A DNA stretch of 64,000 nt from Bacillota bacterium (GTDB lineage: Bacteria; Bacillota; Clostridia; Acetivibrionales; DTU013): positions 62,001 to 126,000 of the forward strand of contig JAEZCA010000046.1 of assembly GCA_023412665.1 (NCBI GenBank), read 5' to 3'. Under the pieces are notes generated by a model. It was given only the letters and a program-made list of their open reading frames with translations. It had not been told where the DNA came from and ran no database searches. Each line of letters opens with the position of its first letter. The first letter of the stretch is position 1. Positions 1 through 9,771 of this stretch are shown in pieces. The position numbers were made by a program, and so were the translations under genes.

Positions 1-1149
1 CTCCCCCGGTATCGATGTAATGCCGAAATTGCCTCCGATCCCCTCTGCGCGTTCCTTCATCGCTGTCAGACCAAAACCCGGAGATATGGTCTCACAGCCC
101 TTTCCATTATCCTTAAGCTCCATTATGACCCTGCCGTTTCTATAATCAAGCGCAAAAGCAAACTCTGTCGCCCTGCCGTGCCTGATCCCGTTTGTCAATC
201 CCTCCTGCAATGCACTGAATATCACCTTCTCCTGACCCGCTGTCAAAGCAGGGAGCTCAGATACTCTGCAGTCGGCCGATATGCCTGCATGCACCTCGGT
301 TTCTCTGATCAATGCCTTCAGAGACGGAATGAATGGCAATATGCCGCTGCCATCCTTCAGTATTTTAACGGAGGATCTTATATCGTTCAGCCCTTTCCTG
401 ACCTGTTCCTGTGCCAGTTCAAGCTTTTGGACGGACAGCTCCTGGTTTTTCCCGACCAGTCTCTTTCCCGCCTCGATCTCAATAATAACGGTTGTCAGAG
501 TATGCCCTATGGTGTCATGGATCTCTCGTGCTATCCTGTTCCTTTCTCGTAAAGCAGTCATTTCCTCGAGAGAATTCATCGTTTCATTCAATTTTTGGTT
601 GGTTTCCTCAAGCTGCCGGGTCTTAACGCTGAGTTCATTCATTGCTGCGCTTAGGATCCTGCTTTGGTTGAATTGATATCCGGCAATATATATCATCCCT
701 ATTGCAAATATAAAGTAAAAGGAAGCCTCAGCCATGCCGGGGAACTGATATTCGAAGTCAAAGTAATTCCATCTCGTATATTTGAAATTCATTGTCAGCA
801 ATAAAGACACATATCCAATAAGCACATAGATAAAGCCATATTTGTTGAAGTAAAAGACCACCGCTTCTGCAGCTATCAAATAAAAGTAGATTTGCGAGAA
901 TTTTGATGAATCTGCAAAATTAATATAAACTATGACGAGTATATCAACAAGAAGGATCAGTTTACCTATATTTTTTGTTTTTGATGTATCGGCAAAAAAG
1001 CCGCGGAAACAGATAGAGGCTGTGAAAAATGCAAACAGCACAATTAGGATCGATATATTGTCCAAATTGTTCAATGCGACCAGAACCGCAGCCATCAGTG
1101 ATAAAAGAGCAAATGTGGCTGATATGACCCTTTGAGTTTTCTCACTCAT
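1..1149 (-). CDS. NarL-type sensor histidine kinase, partial (C-terminus beyond window)
   Basis: This is a membrane sensor kinase of a two-component system, read on the minus strand from an ATG at 1149 with GAGG six bases upstream; it runs off the left edge after 383 codons. The N-terminal ~150 residues are a set of hydrophobic segments with no recognisable sensor domain. A short coiled linker follows, then the HisKA_3 dimerisation box with the phospho-acceptor His in ERNRIAREIHDTIGHTL, an N-box-like LTNGIRHG, and ATPase motifs DNGKGC and GFGLTAMKERAEGIGG. These motifs place it in the NarX/DesK/LiaS class. Its response regulator should lie just outside the window, so the signal and targets cannot be deduced. 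The kinase call is firm; the physiological role is unknown. Confidence 0.9.
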   Translation of the reverse strand, partial: MSEKTQRVISATFALLSLMAAVLVALNNLDNISILIVLFAFFTASICFRGFFADTSKTKNIGKLILLVDILVIVYINFADSSKFSQIYFYLIAAEAVVFYFNKYGFIYVLIGYVSLLLTMNFKYTRWNYFDFEYQFPGMAEASFYFIFAIGMIYIAGYQFNQSRILSAAMNELSVKTRQLEETNQKLNETMNSLEEMTALRERNRIAREIHDTIGHTLTTVIIEIEAGKRLVGKNQELSVQKLELAQEQVRKGLNDIRSSVKILKDGSGILPFIPSLKALIRETEVHAGISADCRVSELPALTAGQEKVIFSALQEGLTNGIRHGRATEFAFALDYRNGRVIMELKDNGKGCETISPGFGLTAMKERAEGIGGNFGITSIPGE

Positions 1150-1214
1150 TTTCGCCTCGGCAATACATTTATATGCATTTATTGTAATATAATTTCGGTT
1201 TTACCGCAATGCTT

Positions 1215-1250
1215 CGGGGTCAGGCTTGAGTAATTCCAAGCCTGGCCCCG
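1215..1250. repeat. REP-like hairpin, copy 1
   Basis: The arms CGGGGTCAGGCTTG (1215-1228) and CAAGCCTGGCCCCG (1237-1250) pair over 14 bp with one mismatch that becomes a G-T wobble in RNA, leaving an 8-base loop. The same arm occurs at 5108-5140 (full hairpin) and 48410-48423 (half). It lies between the divergent kinase and S-layer genes, just before the -35 box of the latter. Confidence 0.75.
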
Positions 1251-1256
1251 ATTTTG

Positions 1257-1285
1257 TTGACTGTGAAAAATGTCCATGATATAAT
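1257..1285 (+). promoter_or_regulatory. Sigma-A-type promoter of the S-layer gene
   Basis: TTGACT (1257-1262) and TATAAT (1280-1285) are separated by exactly 17 bases. The start point would be near 1292, giving a 5' leader of about 100 bases before the ATG at 1393. No riboswitch fold is obvious in the leader. Confidence 0.75.
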
Positions 1286-1392
1286 TTTATACTAAGGTAG
1301 GTAGATTTAGGAAGATTTGAGCGAAAGGCGTCAACATTTCTTATTTTAGTAAATCCGGAAATCATAAAAATAGACAAGGAGTGTGCAAAAGT

Positions 1393-4300
1393 ATGAAAAA
1401 TCTCAAAAGGCTATCCGCAGCAGTTCTAATAGTAGCATTGGTGCTTACTTCAATGACTGCTGTATTCGCAGCTGATGCAGGTACAGTAGCAAACGCTGAC
1501 AAGGCTGCAACATTAAAAGATCTGGGTCTTTATTCAGGTCAGGATGCAAACGACCCTAAAGTTGGTTTAGAGAACGCATTGACTACACAGGATTCACTAA
1601 TATTTTTAGCAAAATTATTCGGTTACAATGATGCTGCTAATGCTTTATCAGCTGACCAAGTATCTCAAGCATTAGCTAAATTTGATGATGCTGCCAGCAT
1701 TTCAGATTATGCTAAGAATGTAGTTGCATATTCAGCAACAAATAGTATTTTAAGCGGTATGACAGATGGCCAAAAATTCTTTGTAGGCGCTAAGGATACT
1801 GTTACAGCTGCCAGATTTGCTACATTCATGCTCAAGCAAATGGGTATTACAGTTGCGGATTACAAAGAATCAGTTGCTAAGCTTGCAGAAACTAAAGGAA
1901 GCACGGTCGATGCGACTGTAACAGGTGATTTAACCAGAGATGCTGCAGTTGGTGTTATGTATGGTGCTCTAACAGCTGAAAAGGCTAGCGGAAAGACAGT
2001 TATCGCTGATATTGTTGGAGATAATGCTGACTTAAAGGCAAAGGCTGAAAAAGCAGGTCTTATTGTTGCCGCTGTTGAAACCACTGATGTAGTTGTTGAA
2101 TCAGTTAAGGCTATAAACTGTAAGGAGATACAGGTTGTATTTAATCAGGAAATGGATAAGGATTCGGTTGAATCTGAGGAATTCTATGAGATACAAGACA
2201 AGAGTTCAAATAAAGTAGAACTTGGTGAAAGCAGTGCTTCATTAGGTGATGATGGTAAAACAGTTACTATTACCTTAAATAAAAATGTTTCTGATAAGCT
2301 CACCAACTCAAGCGAAGCAAAGGTAATCGTTAAAAAAGATATCAAGGCTAAAAGTGGTACTAAATTAGCTAAAAACGCAACATTTGATAAAGTTGAAGTA
2401 GAAGATGGCATTACTCCTACAGTTCGAGAGGTTAAAGCTACAGGAGAGAGCTTTATAAGAATCACATTCTCAGAGCCTGTTTATGACAAGGGTGATGATA
2501 ATATAATTAATACGGCTAACTTTAAGGTTGAAAGCGGAACATATCAATATTTTGTTAGTAAAGCCACTTTGAACAATAATGTTATTGACTTGGTAGTCGG
2601 AACAAAATTAATTGAAGGCCCTGTTACTGTTACAGTTAATAACGCAGGCCCAGATAAAGATGATTGTATTAGGGACTATGCGGGATATGCATTATTCAAG
2701 GGTGCAACAACATTTAACTATGTTAAGGATACTTCCGTATCGGTTATTACTGTAAAATCAGCAAAGCCAGACAAAGTTGTTCTCCATTTCTCGAAGCCGA
2801 TCAAGGGTACAGATATCAAGTTATATCATTCAGCGAAAAACGCTGAATCCTACAAGGCCATTGCTGACACGAAAGACCTTTTTAAGGATGAGATCACATT
2901 TACATATGACTCGGACACGCAAAAGAAATTACCAAGTGGAACTGTTAACCTATTCCTGGTAAACAGCGGCGTTGATGATTATAAGCTGGTTGATGGTTAT
3001 GGTATAAAAGTGCCGGACCAGACTCTTACTTGTGAAATTGTAGTTGATGAGACTGCTCCTGTTTTTACCAAAGGTGATTTTGATAAAAACGTAAAAATTT
3101 GGTTAACATTTGATGAAGAGCTTGATTGGGATTTTGCAAAAAATACGGGTAATTATGAGATAAAGAAGGTCATAGACAACACAGTAATATCCTTCTCAGC
3201 AGAAAAAGATCCTGATAAAGATAAAACAGTTACACTGAAACCAAATCCAAAATTATATGATAACACTGAATATCAGGTGACAATAAAAAAGGCCCGGGAT
3301 ATTGAGGGAAACGAAACTACAAAGTCTTACACTTATACTTTCACGACTGGGGATAACAACGCTCCGGTCGTAATGGATGATCCAAAAATCAATCCACATT
3401 GTTCTGCAATAGCTCAAGACGGTAAAATTACTATTGTATTCTCTGAACCTATGAATGAGTCGCAAATGCTTGATAAAGCTAACTATATGGTATCAATTGA
3501 TGAAGGTATAAAATATAAGGATATAGGTGATAATGATTCACTTACTAAGGTTAATGATCGGACAGTTACAATTTACATTAAGGAGCTTGATAATAAGAAT
3601 GATCCAACTATCAACATTTATGTAAAGATAGCTCCGATCATGGATCTTGCAAATAAAAGATTGTATGGTAGTGTAAATGCTCACACTGTTTATTTGATCG
3701 GGGCAGGCCAGGTGGACGTAACTGTTAAATCTGCAAAGGAAAACAGAGTTGTCCTTGGTTTTTCGAAGCCGGTCAAGGGTTCAAACATAAAGTTATATCA
3801 TACAGATAAAAACGTTGAATCCTACAAGGCCACGGCTTCGACGTCTGGCTATTTGGATGAGATCACATTTTATTTTAGTAATTCATTACCAAGTGGAAAT
3901 ATAAATCTTTACCTGATAAACAGCGAAACAGAAAGTCAAAAGCTAATTGATCGTGACGGTGTATATGTGCCGGACCAGTCTCTCACTTGTAATGTTGAAG
4001 AAAAACCGAAACCAGCGCCAGACCCAGCACCATCCTCTTCGGCTCCATCTGATACCACTGCTCCTGTTGTTACCGGTTACACAGTTAAAGGCATCGAGAG
4101 TATTACTATAACATTTAATGAAAGACTTGATAGAGCAACTGCAATTGATCCGGCCAGCTATGCAGTAAAGAGACTTTCAGACAATCAAGAAGTCCTTTTT
4201 ACACCTGAATTAGCTGCTTCAAGGAATTCAGTTGAACTGATATTCGATCCGAAATTAGATGATGACACTGAATATCAGTTGTTAATCAAAAAGTATAAAG

Positions 4301-5094
4301 ATACTTCTGGTAACATGAATCCAGCTGATTATGAAACTACTTTCTCGACCTTGGTTCCAGATATTTGTCAAGCTACGTTAACTGCCAGGAATCAGATTAC
4401 AGTTTTATTTAATACGAAGATGGCAAGTATCGATAAAAATGATTTTATAGTTTCCTCAACAACTCCGGGTGCAATTAATGTAGTCAGTTGTGAACCACCC
4501 ACAGTAAATGATGATGGAATAACAGAGGTAGTTTTGAATCTGGACAACGATATAGCTACTGATGCAAAAGATGAGGAAGGAAATACAATTTACATTGGCA
4601 CAGTTGCTGATCCAGCTTCAGTGTCGGATTCGGGTGCTAAGTTAAAAGGTCAATCCCAAATAGAGCTTTTTGATAACGGAGGTCCTGGAGGTCCTGGGGA
4701 TCCCGGTGATAACGTACCCCCCGATATTCTTGCAATAATTGCTGGTGAAGAATATCTTGGTTATTTTGATTTATTTGAAAATAGATCTATTGTTCCAGCG
4801 AATACACCAGTTACTATGATTGTTATGTTCTCTGAAGCTGTAATGATTACTGAACAAGAACATGCATTAGAAATATTCGACGTAAATGGTTTCACAGTAA
4901 CTGGTGTAGATTTTGCTGACGAAAATATGAATCTAATTCTTACAGTTGAAGCTATCAATGATGGTACCGATTATGAGGCATATGTGTATGTTTCTGAAGA
5001 TCATGCTCAATATCTATGTGATGTTGCCGGTGGTAATGCATTAGTATATAATCCGAATTTATACTGGCAAGTTATATCATCTATGCCTAAATAA
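1393..5094 (+). CDS. S-layer-like secreted protein with SLH-type N-terminus and Ig-like repeats
   Basis: This is a secreted surface protein of about 1233 residues. The start is the ATG at 1393, 11 bases after AAGGAG; an in-frame GTG at 1381 overlaps that ribosome binding site and is rejected. A signal peptide (MKNLKRLSAAVLIVAL, cleavage after VFA) is followed by ~170 residues resembling degenerate S-layer-homology repeats that would bind secondary cell-wall polymer. The rest is a chain of Big_5/SwmB-like beta-sandwich units with recurring ITFSEPV- or LTFDEEL-type strands. Residues ~454-775 and ~774-1000 are duplicated copies (both contain VKSAK, DIKLYH or NIKLYH, and ESYKA). Linkers are Pro/Ser-rich near residue 875 and Gly/Pro-rich near 1097. 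A structural or adhesive role in the S-layer is inferred. Confidence 0.8.
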   Translation: MKNLKRLSAAVLIVALVLTSMTAVFAADAGTVANADKAATLKDLGLYSGQDANDPKVGLENALTTQDSLIFLAKLFGYNDAANALSADQVSQALAKFDDAASISDYAKNVVAYSATNSILSGMTDGQKFFVGAKDTVTAARFATFMLKQMGITVADYKESVAKLAETKGSTVDATVTGDLTRDAAVGVMYGALTAEKASGKTVIADIVGDNADLKAKAEKAGLIVAAVETTDVVVESVKAINCKEIQVVFNQEMDKDSVESEEFYEIQDKSSNKVELGESSASLGDDGKTVTITLNKNVSDKLTNSSEAKVIVKKDIKAKSGTKLAKNATFDKVEVEDGITPTVREVKATGESFIRITFSEPVYDKGDDNIINTANFKVESGTYQYFVSKATLNNNVIDLVVGTKLIEGPVTVTVNNAGPDKDDCIRDYAGYALFKGATTFNYVKDTSVSVITVKSAKPDKVVLHFSKPIKGTDIKLYHSAKNAESYKAIADTKDLFKDEITFTYDSDTQKKLPSGTVNLFLVNSGVDDYKLVDGYGIKVPDQTLTCEIVVDETAPVFTKGDFDKNVKIWLTFDEELDWDFAKNTGNYEIKKVIDNTVISFSAEKDPDKDKTVTLKPNPKLYDNTEYQVTIKKARDIEGNETTKSYTYTFTTGDNNAPVVMDDPKINPHCSAIAQDGKITIVFSEPMNESQMLDKANYMVSIDEGIKYKDIGDNDSLTKVNDRTVTIYIKELDNKNDPTINIYVKIAPIMDLANKRLYGSVNAHTVYLIGAGQVDVTVKSAKENRVVLGFSKPVKGSNIKLYHTDKNVESYKATASTSGYLDEITFYFSNSLPSGNINLYLINSETESQKLIDRDGVYVPDQSLTCNVEEKPKPAPDPAPSSSAPSDTTAPVVTGYTVKGIESITITFNERLDRATAIDPASYAVKRLSDNQEVLFTPELAASRNSVELIFDPKLDDDTEYQLLIKKYKDTSGNMNPADYETTFSTLVPDICQATLTARNQITVLFNTKMASIDKNDFIVSSTTPGAINVVSCEPPTVNDDGITEVVLNLDNDIATDAKDEEGNTIYIGTVADPASVSDSGAKLKGQSQIELFDNGGPGGPGDPGDNVPPDILAIIAGEEYLGYFDLFENRSIVPANTPVTMIVMFSEAVMITEQEHALEIFDVNGFTVTGVDFADENMNLILTVEAINDGTDYEAYVYVSEDHAQYLCDVAGGNALVYNPNLYWQVISSMPK

Positions 5095-5107
5095 TATTGA
5101 GAATTGA

Positions 5108-5140
5108 CGGGGTCAGGCTTGAATTATAAGCCTGACCCCG
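5108..5140. repeat. REP-like hairpin, copy 2
   Basis: A perfect 13-bp inverted repeat, CGGGGTCAGGCTT (5108-5120) and AAGCCTGACCCCG (5128-5140), with a 7-base loop. It sits 13 bases after the S-layer stop codon, between convergent genes. No U-run follows on either strand, so it is better viewed as a REP-type hairpin that may block 3' exonucleases than as an intrinsic terminator. Confidence 0.75.
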
Positions 5141-5167
5141 AACTATATTCTTCTATTGAATTCCTTA

Positions 5168-8100
5168 TTACCTGCTCAATGCCGCAAGCAGGCTATTGAG
5201 CATTTCGCTGACCTCCAGGGAGGTCACGGTATCCTTCGGATTGAACCTGCCGCCGGCATCCAGCTTCGCCACGCCCGCACCGGCCAGCGCCACGGCGCTG
5301 TCCTTCGCCCACACGCTGATGCTGTCGGCATCAGCTATGGCCGCGTCGCCGCTCAGCCTTACGCCATTCATGGCGGCTATCCTGTACAGGAACACTGCGA
5401 GCCTTTCCTTCGTCATAGGCTCATTCTCCATATAATTTCCTTTGCCGTCGCCTGCCAGCAGGCCCTGCTGCTTTGCAAACTCCAATGGCTCCGGCACGCC
5501 CTGCAGTATCATTTCAATAAACTGGGCGGTAGTGATCGGTTCATTCGAAGCTGCCTGCTGCCCGAATGAAATGATTGATGCGTACAGCTCCTTATTCTCA
5601 TTGATTTCCGCCGGGCTGCCCACGGTTGTATATGTGCCGTTCTTAAGAACGCTCTCAAACACCGCTGCCGAGTCTTTTACATCCTGTACGGTCACAGACT
5701 TGATTTCACTAAGCAGCTTCAGCTTATCCTCCGGAGTCCTGCCCATCAGGTACTCGCCGATGTAATTGGCTGCACCGCTCAGTTCTCCGGTTGTAGCTGT
5801 ATAAGTGCTGTAAGCATTTAGAATATACCTGTCCAACTCCTCCTGGGTGATCCCGGTGTTTTTCACAAACTCAGGCATCCCTTCGTATACATTAAAGGTC
5901 TCTTTGATATTAGGATCCCTGTAGGTAAGTACCAGGAATGATATGTTATTGAATTCAGTCAATACTGAATATACACCATTGCTGTATCTGAGCTTTGGAA
6001 TCAGATAATTATCATTCATCATCAATCCGATAGGGATGTACTTGCCGTTATATTCCACACCCATTTTTTCATAGGAGGCGGATATCATATTGTACTGGAC
6101 TGCAGTATCGATGGCAATTCCTTCTCTTTGCGCTGGTTTGGGCAAATTGGAATAATCCTGAGCAACAATGGTCTTTGCCGGCAAGGCATCAATCAGAGCT
6201 GTGATCTCCCCTTTAAATACCTTGATGCTTTTTTCATTACCGGAAAACGCCGCGATCATGTTTGTTTTGTTCAGCACCAGCTTGCCGACGGCCTCCAGCT
6301 CAGCTGTTACGGCTTTGGGATCCTTCTGCAGCGCCTGTTCCAGCTGTACCAGGAAGTCATAATACTCGATCCCTGAGATATAGTTCGAATAATTGTTGTA
6401 GCTTGTCGTAAGTGCCAGGTTGCGTGATACCAGCAGATTTATAGGATTAGCTGTGAACGAATTCTTTATATTCGCAGACTGCTGCTTCACTATATCCAAT
6501 ATGGCATTGCTGTCTGTAAATTTTGTATTGAGGACTATTTCTTTTACAAGCGCCAGCTGATCCCTGTATTCGCCCATCAGCCCTATCCAGGATGTTGATA
6601 AAATAGGAGTGAACTTATCCTGCTTCTCCTCAGGCAGCGTGGAAAGTGAGAACCCTGCTCCATTAAGGTATCTCATGGACAATGTAGTCAGCTGCTCTCT
6701 ATTGTATTTCTCTGTATCGAGCCTTCCGAGAAGAGTCGAATACAGCCTTAGATAATGGAGCTTTTCTGCAGGTACAGCTGAAGTGTCCAGGGCAAGAATG
6801 GTCATGCCGGTTTCACCTACGTCCGCCAATGCGGATATGATCCTTTCGCCATTGGCTCCTCTGGTTTCCGATAATTCATACCTTTTCACTTCTACCGGCA
6901 GATCTGCCGCCTTGACCACCTGGAGCTCCTTTGTTACCGCTTGCTCCTCGGCGCTTGTCTCCTGGTCGTTCCATTCGTTATAGGATTTTGTGTCATTCAC
7001 GATTTTTTCGATTTCCTTCGGACTCATGGATGCTTTCAAGTCCGCCAGGTACTTCTTCAGCTCCTCGTCCTTTTTCTCAGCCAGGCCGGCTTCAGGGACA
7101 GTGGTCACCAGAGCCGCATGGTTATTGTTTTTTATGTATTTCTCAGTCAGGTCGTTAAAATAACTAGTGTCGACCTTGCCGGATATGTTTTTCGTATTTT
7201 TGATCAGATTGCTGTAATAACCAAGGTCGTCGTTGTTAGCCCACATCGTACTCAGACCGGAGGAGAGATTGATGCCCAGATTACTCTGCTCTGTGATATT
7301 CGAATACTCAAGCAGCGAAGATGATACCGTTGCCTTTATCAATTCCTTATCGAACCCATTCTTCAACATATCATTGATGCATCCGTCCACCAACGCCTTG
7401 AACTCCTTTGCCTTGCCTTCATCTGCCTCAGTTGCGGTGAATGTCAGCACCGGCTGGATCAGGCTCGCATTCAGACTGACAGTGAAGTTTCCGCCGATTT
7501 GCTTCTCATTGAATGCTTTTTTCAGTGGAGAAGAGTCCTGGCCAAGAACCATTGCAAGAACTGAAAGTCCGACAATTTCCTCCTCTGTGATGCCTGACAG
7601 GGCAAATGCATAATCTATCTGAGCTGAATTTGCCGTTTTGGAATCTGCTGACACAGCGAATTTAAAGGTTTTCTCGACTTTCTCACCAAACGGTGCCACT
7701 TTTTTGTAGTCGATCTTTATTTCCTTTTTATCAAATTTGCTGAGGTATTCATCATTTATAAGCTTGAGGAAACGTGTGTAATCAACGTTGCCATAGAGCA
7801 CCATGAGGGAATTTGACGGATGATAATATGCCTTATGCGTGTCGATGAGCTGTTCATAGGTCAGCTCCTTTATTTTATCCGGATCACCTCCCGAAATGCT
7901 GGATTGATAGCTGTCCGGGTACAGGGAGCGAAGCACATTGAAATATGCCGCGGTATTGATGTTCCCCAGCGAGCCCTTCATTTCGTTGTAAACGGTCCCA
8001 TTGATATTCAGCGGGGTATTGACATTCTCCATTTCGTATCTCCAGGCTTCCCTGAGGAAAATGTTCTTGTTGCTGTATACAGAAGGATTATAAACACAAT

Positions 8101-8578
8101 CCATATAAACATCCGTAAGCTTGAGCAGCTGTTCTTCGCTCATGGATGATAATGGGTATGTGGTGTATGCAGAAGCGGTCATTGCATTGACGAATGTGCT
8201 GTAGGTCTGGTTTGCAACTGTGAACAGCACGTTTTTTAACGGATACTTTTTGGAGCCTGAGACTGAAATGTGCTCCAATATGTGATTGACGCCAGTATCG
8301 TCAACCGCGGGTGTCCGAAATGTGATCGAGAACGATCTGTCTATGTCCCTGCTCTGGATGAAGAATAGTTTCGCGCCTGTTTTCTCATGCTCGAACAGGA
8401 CGGTTTTGGAATTTACCAATTCCATATTGCCTATTTCTGTTGCCTTGAAGCCTGAAATAACATCTCCTGCCTGCGGCAGCGGCTTTAATTCCGTCTCCGC
8501 AGCATATACGGCAGTGCCCGGCAAAAGCGTGCTCAGCAGCAGGACTATGGCAACTGCCAATGAAATTACCTTTCTCAT
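5168..8578 (-). CDS. Secreted M16C (PreP/insulinase-like) metallopeptidase with C-terminal SLH repeats
   Basis: A zinc peptidase of the presequence-protease type, 1136 residues. The ATG at 8578 has GAGGAG upstream. The signal peptide runs to VYA-AE near residue 27. The inverted zinc motif HxxEH is HILEH at residues 99-103, and the third ligand is Glu199 in VYNEMKG; both match M16C enzymes, which enclose and cut peptides in a two-half clam-shell. The non-catalytic second half spans roughly residues 560-1000. Residues ~1016-1136 are two S-layer-homology-like repeats that would hold the enzyme on the cell wall. Relatives are mostly cytosolic or organellar, so secretion and wall anchoring are unusual. 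The enzyme may process exported peptides or supply amino acids. Catalytic assignment is firm; the substrate is unknown. Confidence 0.88.
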   Translation of the reverse strand: MRKVISLAVAIVLLLSTLLPGTAVYAAETELKPLPQAGDVISGFKATEIGNMELVNSKTVLFEHEKTGAKLFFIQSRDIDRSFSITFRTPAVDDTGVNHILEHISVSGSKKYPLKNVLFTVANQTYSTFVNAMTASAYTTYPLSSMSEEQLLKLTDVYMDCVYNPSVYSNKNIFLREAWRYEMENVNTPLNINGTVYNEMKGSLGNINTAAYFNVLRSLYPDSYQSSISGGDPDKIKELTYEQLIDTHKAYYHPSNSLMVLYGNVDYTRFLKLINDEYLSKFDKKEIKIDYKKVAPFGEKVEKTFKFAVSADSKTANSAQIDYAFALSGITEEEIVGLSVLAMVLGQDSSPLKKAFNEKQIGGNFTVSLNASLIQPVLTFTATEADEGKAKEFKALVDGCINDMLKNGFDKELIKATVSSSLLEYSNITEQSNLGINLSSGLSTMWANNDDLGYYSNLIKNTKNISGKVDTSYFNDLTEKYIKNNNHAALVTTVPEAGLAEKKDEELKKYLADLKASMSPKEIEKIVNDTKSYNEWNDQETSAEEQAVTKELQVVKAADLPVEVKRYELSETRGANGERIISALADVGETGMTILALDTSAVPAEKLHYLRLYSTLLGRLDTEKYNREQLTTLSMRYLNGAGFSLSTLPEEKQDKFTPILSTSWIGLMGEYRDQLALVKEIVLNTKFTDSNAILDIVKQQSANIKNSFTANPINLLVSRNLALTTSYNNYSNYISGIEYYDFLVQLEQALQKDPKAVTAELEAVGKLVLNKTNMIAAFSGNEKSIKVFKGEITALIDALPAKTIVAQDYSNLPKPAQREGIAIDTAVQYNMISASYEKMGVEYNGKYIPIGLMMNDNYLIPKLRYSNGVYSVLTEFNNISFLVLTYRDPNIKETFNVYEGMPEFVKNTGITQEELDRYILNAYSTYTATTGELSGAANYIGEYLMGRTPEDKLKLLSEIKSVTVQDVKDSAAVFESVLKNGTYTTVGSPAEINENKELYASIISFGQQAASNEPITTAQFIEMILQGVPEPLEFAKQQGLLAGDGKGNYMENEPMTKERLAVFLYRIAAMNGVRLSGDAAIADADSISVWAKDSAVALAGAGVAKLDAGGRFNPKDTVTSLEVSEMLNSLLAALSR

Positions 8579-8789
8579 ATACCCAACTCCTCTGTATAAT
8601 TTTTAAGCCTGCATAACATAAAGCGCAAAATCTTTTATTTTGCAGTCACGTCATTATACGGAGGAATTTTCCAAATTGTCTTATGATATATCTTGGAACA
8701 TATATCGATAATTGATAGCGAAGCGATTTCTGCCTAGTGGCCAGACAATACTACAGCGTTATCTCTGCTTAATGTCGCTCAAATCTGCT

Positions 8790-9770
8790 TTACCGCTCTT
8801 CCCTGAAGTAGGCCTCGCCGAGGCTTGACGGCGGCTGGCTTTCCAGGTTGTTGCGCTTGCTTGCGATGATCAGTACGATGATCGTCACAACATACGGCAT
8901 CATCTTGACTAATTCCTGGGTAGCTCTGGTGAGTCCCGGTAAATAGATGTAGAGAATGTATAATCCGCCGAACAGGAATGAGCCCCAGATCGCATTCACC
9001 GGCTTCCACAACGCCAGTATTACCAGCGCTATAGCCAGCCAGCCCCTGTCGCCGAAGCCGTTGTTGTTCCATGTGCCCCCGAGGTATTCCATTACGAAGT
9101 ACAGTCCGCCCAATCCCGCGATTGCAGCACCTGTTACGGTAGAAACATATTTGTACAGTGATACATTTATGCCTGCGGCATCTGCCGTTGCCGGGCTTTC
9201 GCCTACTGCCCGCAGGTTCAGTCCCTTTCTTGTTTTGCTAAGGAAAACAGTCAGAATTATTGCGACCACCACCGCCAGATATGTCAGAAATCCATATGAA
9301 AAAAGCAGTTTCCCGACCACAGGGATTTCTGAAAGGCCCGGTATAGCTGCACGGTAGGCTGATGCCGTAGTGGCTACGGATATCTGTCCAACACCGCCTG
9401 CGAGCTTTGAAATGGATCCGCCGAAGAAATTGCCAAAACCCACGCCGAAGGTGGTTAACGCAAGACCGACTACGTTTTGATTTGCGCGGAGTGAAACGGT
9501 CAAAAAGCTATAAATAAGTCCGCCCAGAGCAGACACCAGAAGCGTTGCCAGCAATGAAACCAGCAATCCGACAAAGCCGTTGGGCTCCGTAGTCGATTTT
9601 TCGTAGAAAAATGCGCCCATCAGGCCTGAGATACCGCCCATATACATTATGCCCGGGATCCCCAGATTGAGGTTTCCGGACTTCTCTGTGATTATTTCAC
9701 CGGAGGCACCGAAAAGAATGCTGATTCCCTGTCCGATGGCCTTTTGAATAAACGTCAATAGCAATTCCAT
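8790..9770 (-). CDS. Nucleoside-type ABC transporter permease 2 (BMP family importer)
   Basis: An integral membrane subunit of a RbsC/BPD_transp_2-type importer, 326 residues, with 8-10 hydrophobic segments. The early motif SGEIITEKSGNLNLGIPG is characteristic of the second permease of BmpA/PnrA-linked nucleoside systems. The ATG at 9770 follows GGAGG and lies one base after the stop of the first permease, so the two are translated together. It is the last gene of the riboswitch-controlled purine operon. A plausible substrate is a purine nucleoside or base. Confidence 0.88.
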   Translation of the reverse strand: MELLLTFIQKAIGQGISILFGASGEIITEKSGNLNLGIPGIMYMGGISGLMGAFFYEKSTTEPNGFVGLLVSLLATLLVSALGGLIYSFLTVSLRANQNVVGLALTTFGVGFGNFFGGSISKLAGGVGQISVATTASAYRAAIPGLSEIPVVGKLLFSYGFLTYLAVVVAIILTVFLSKTRKGLNLRAVGESPATADAAGINVSLYKYVSTVTGAAIAGLGGLYFVMEYLGGTWNNNGFGDRGWLAIALVILALWKPVNAIWGSFLFGGLYILYIYLPGLTRATQELVKMMPYVVTIIVLIIASKRNNLESQPPSSLGEAYFREER

Positions 9771-9771
9771 A

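Noticed and set aside
1381..1392. GTG start of the S-layer gene at 1381
   Set aside because: That GTG overlaps the AAGGAG site; the ATG at 1393 is correctly spaced and opens a normal signal peptide.
5108..5140. Simple bidirectional terminator
   Set aside because: No T-run follows on either strand and the same sequence occurs in non-terminator positions elsewhere in the window.
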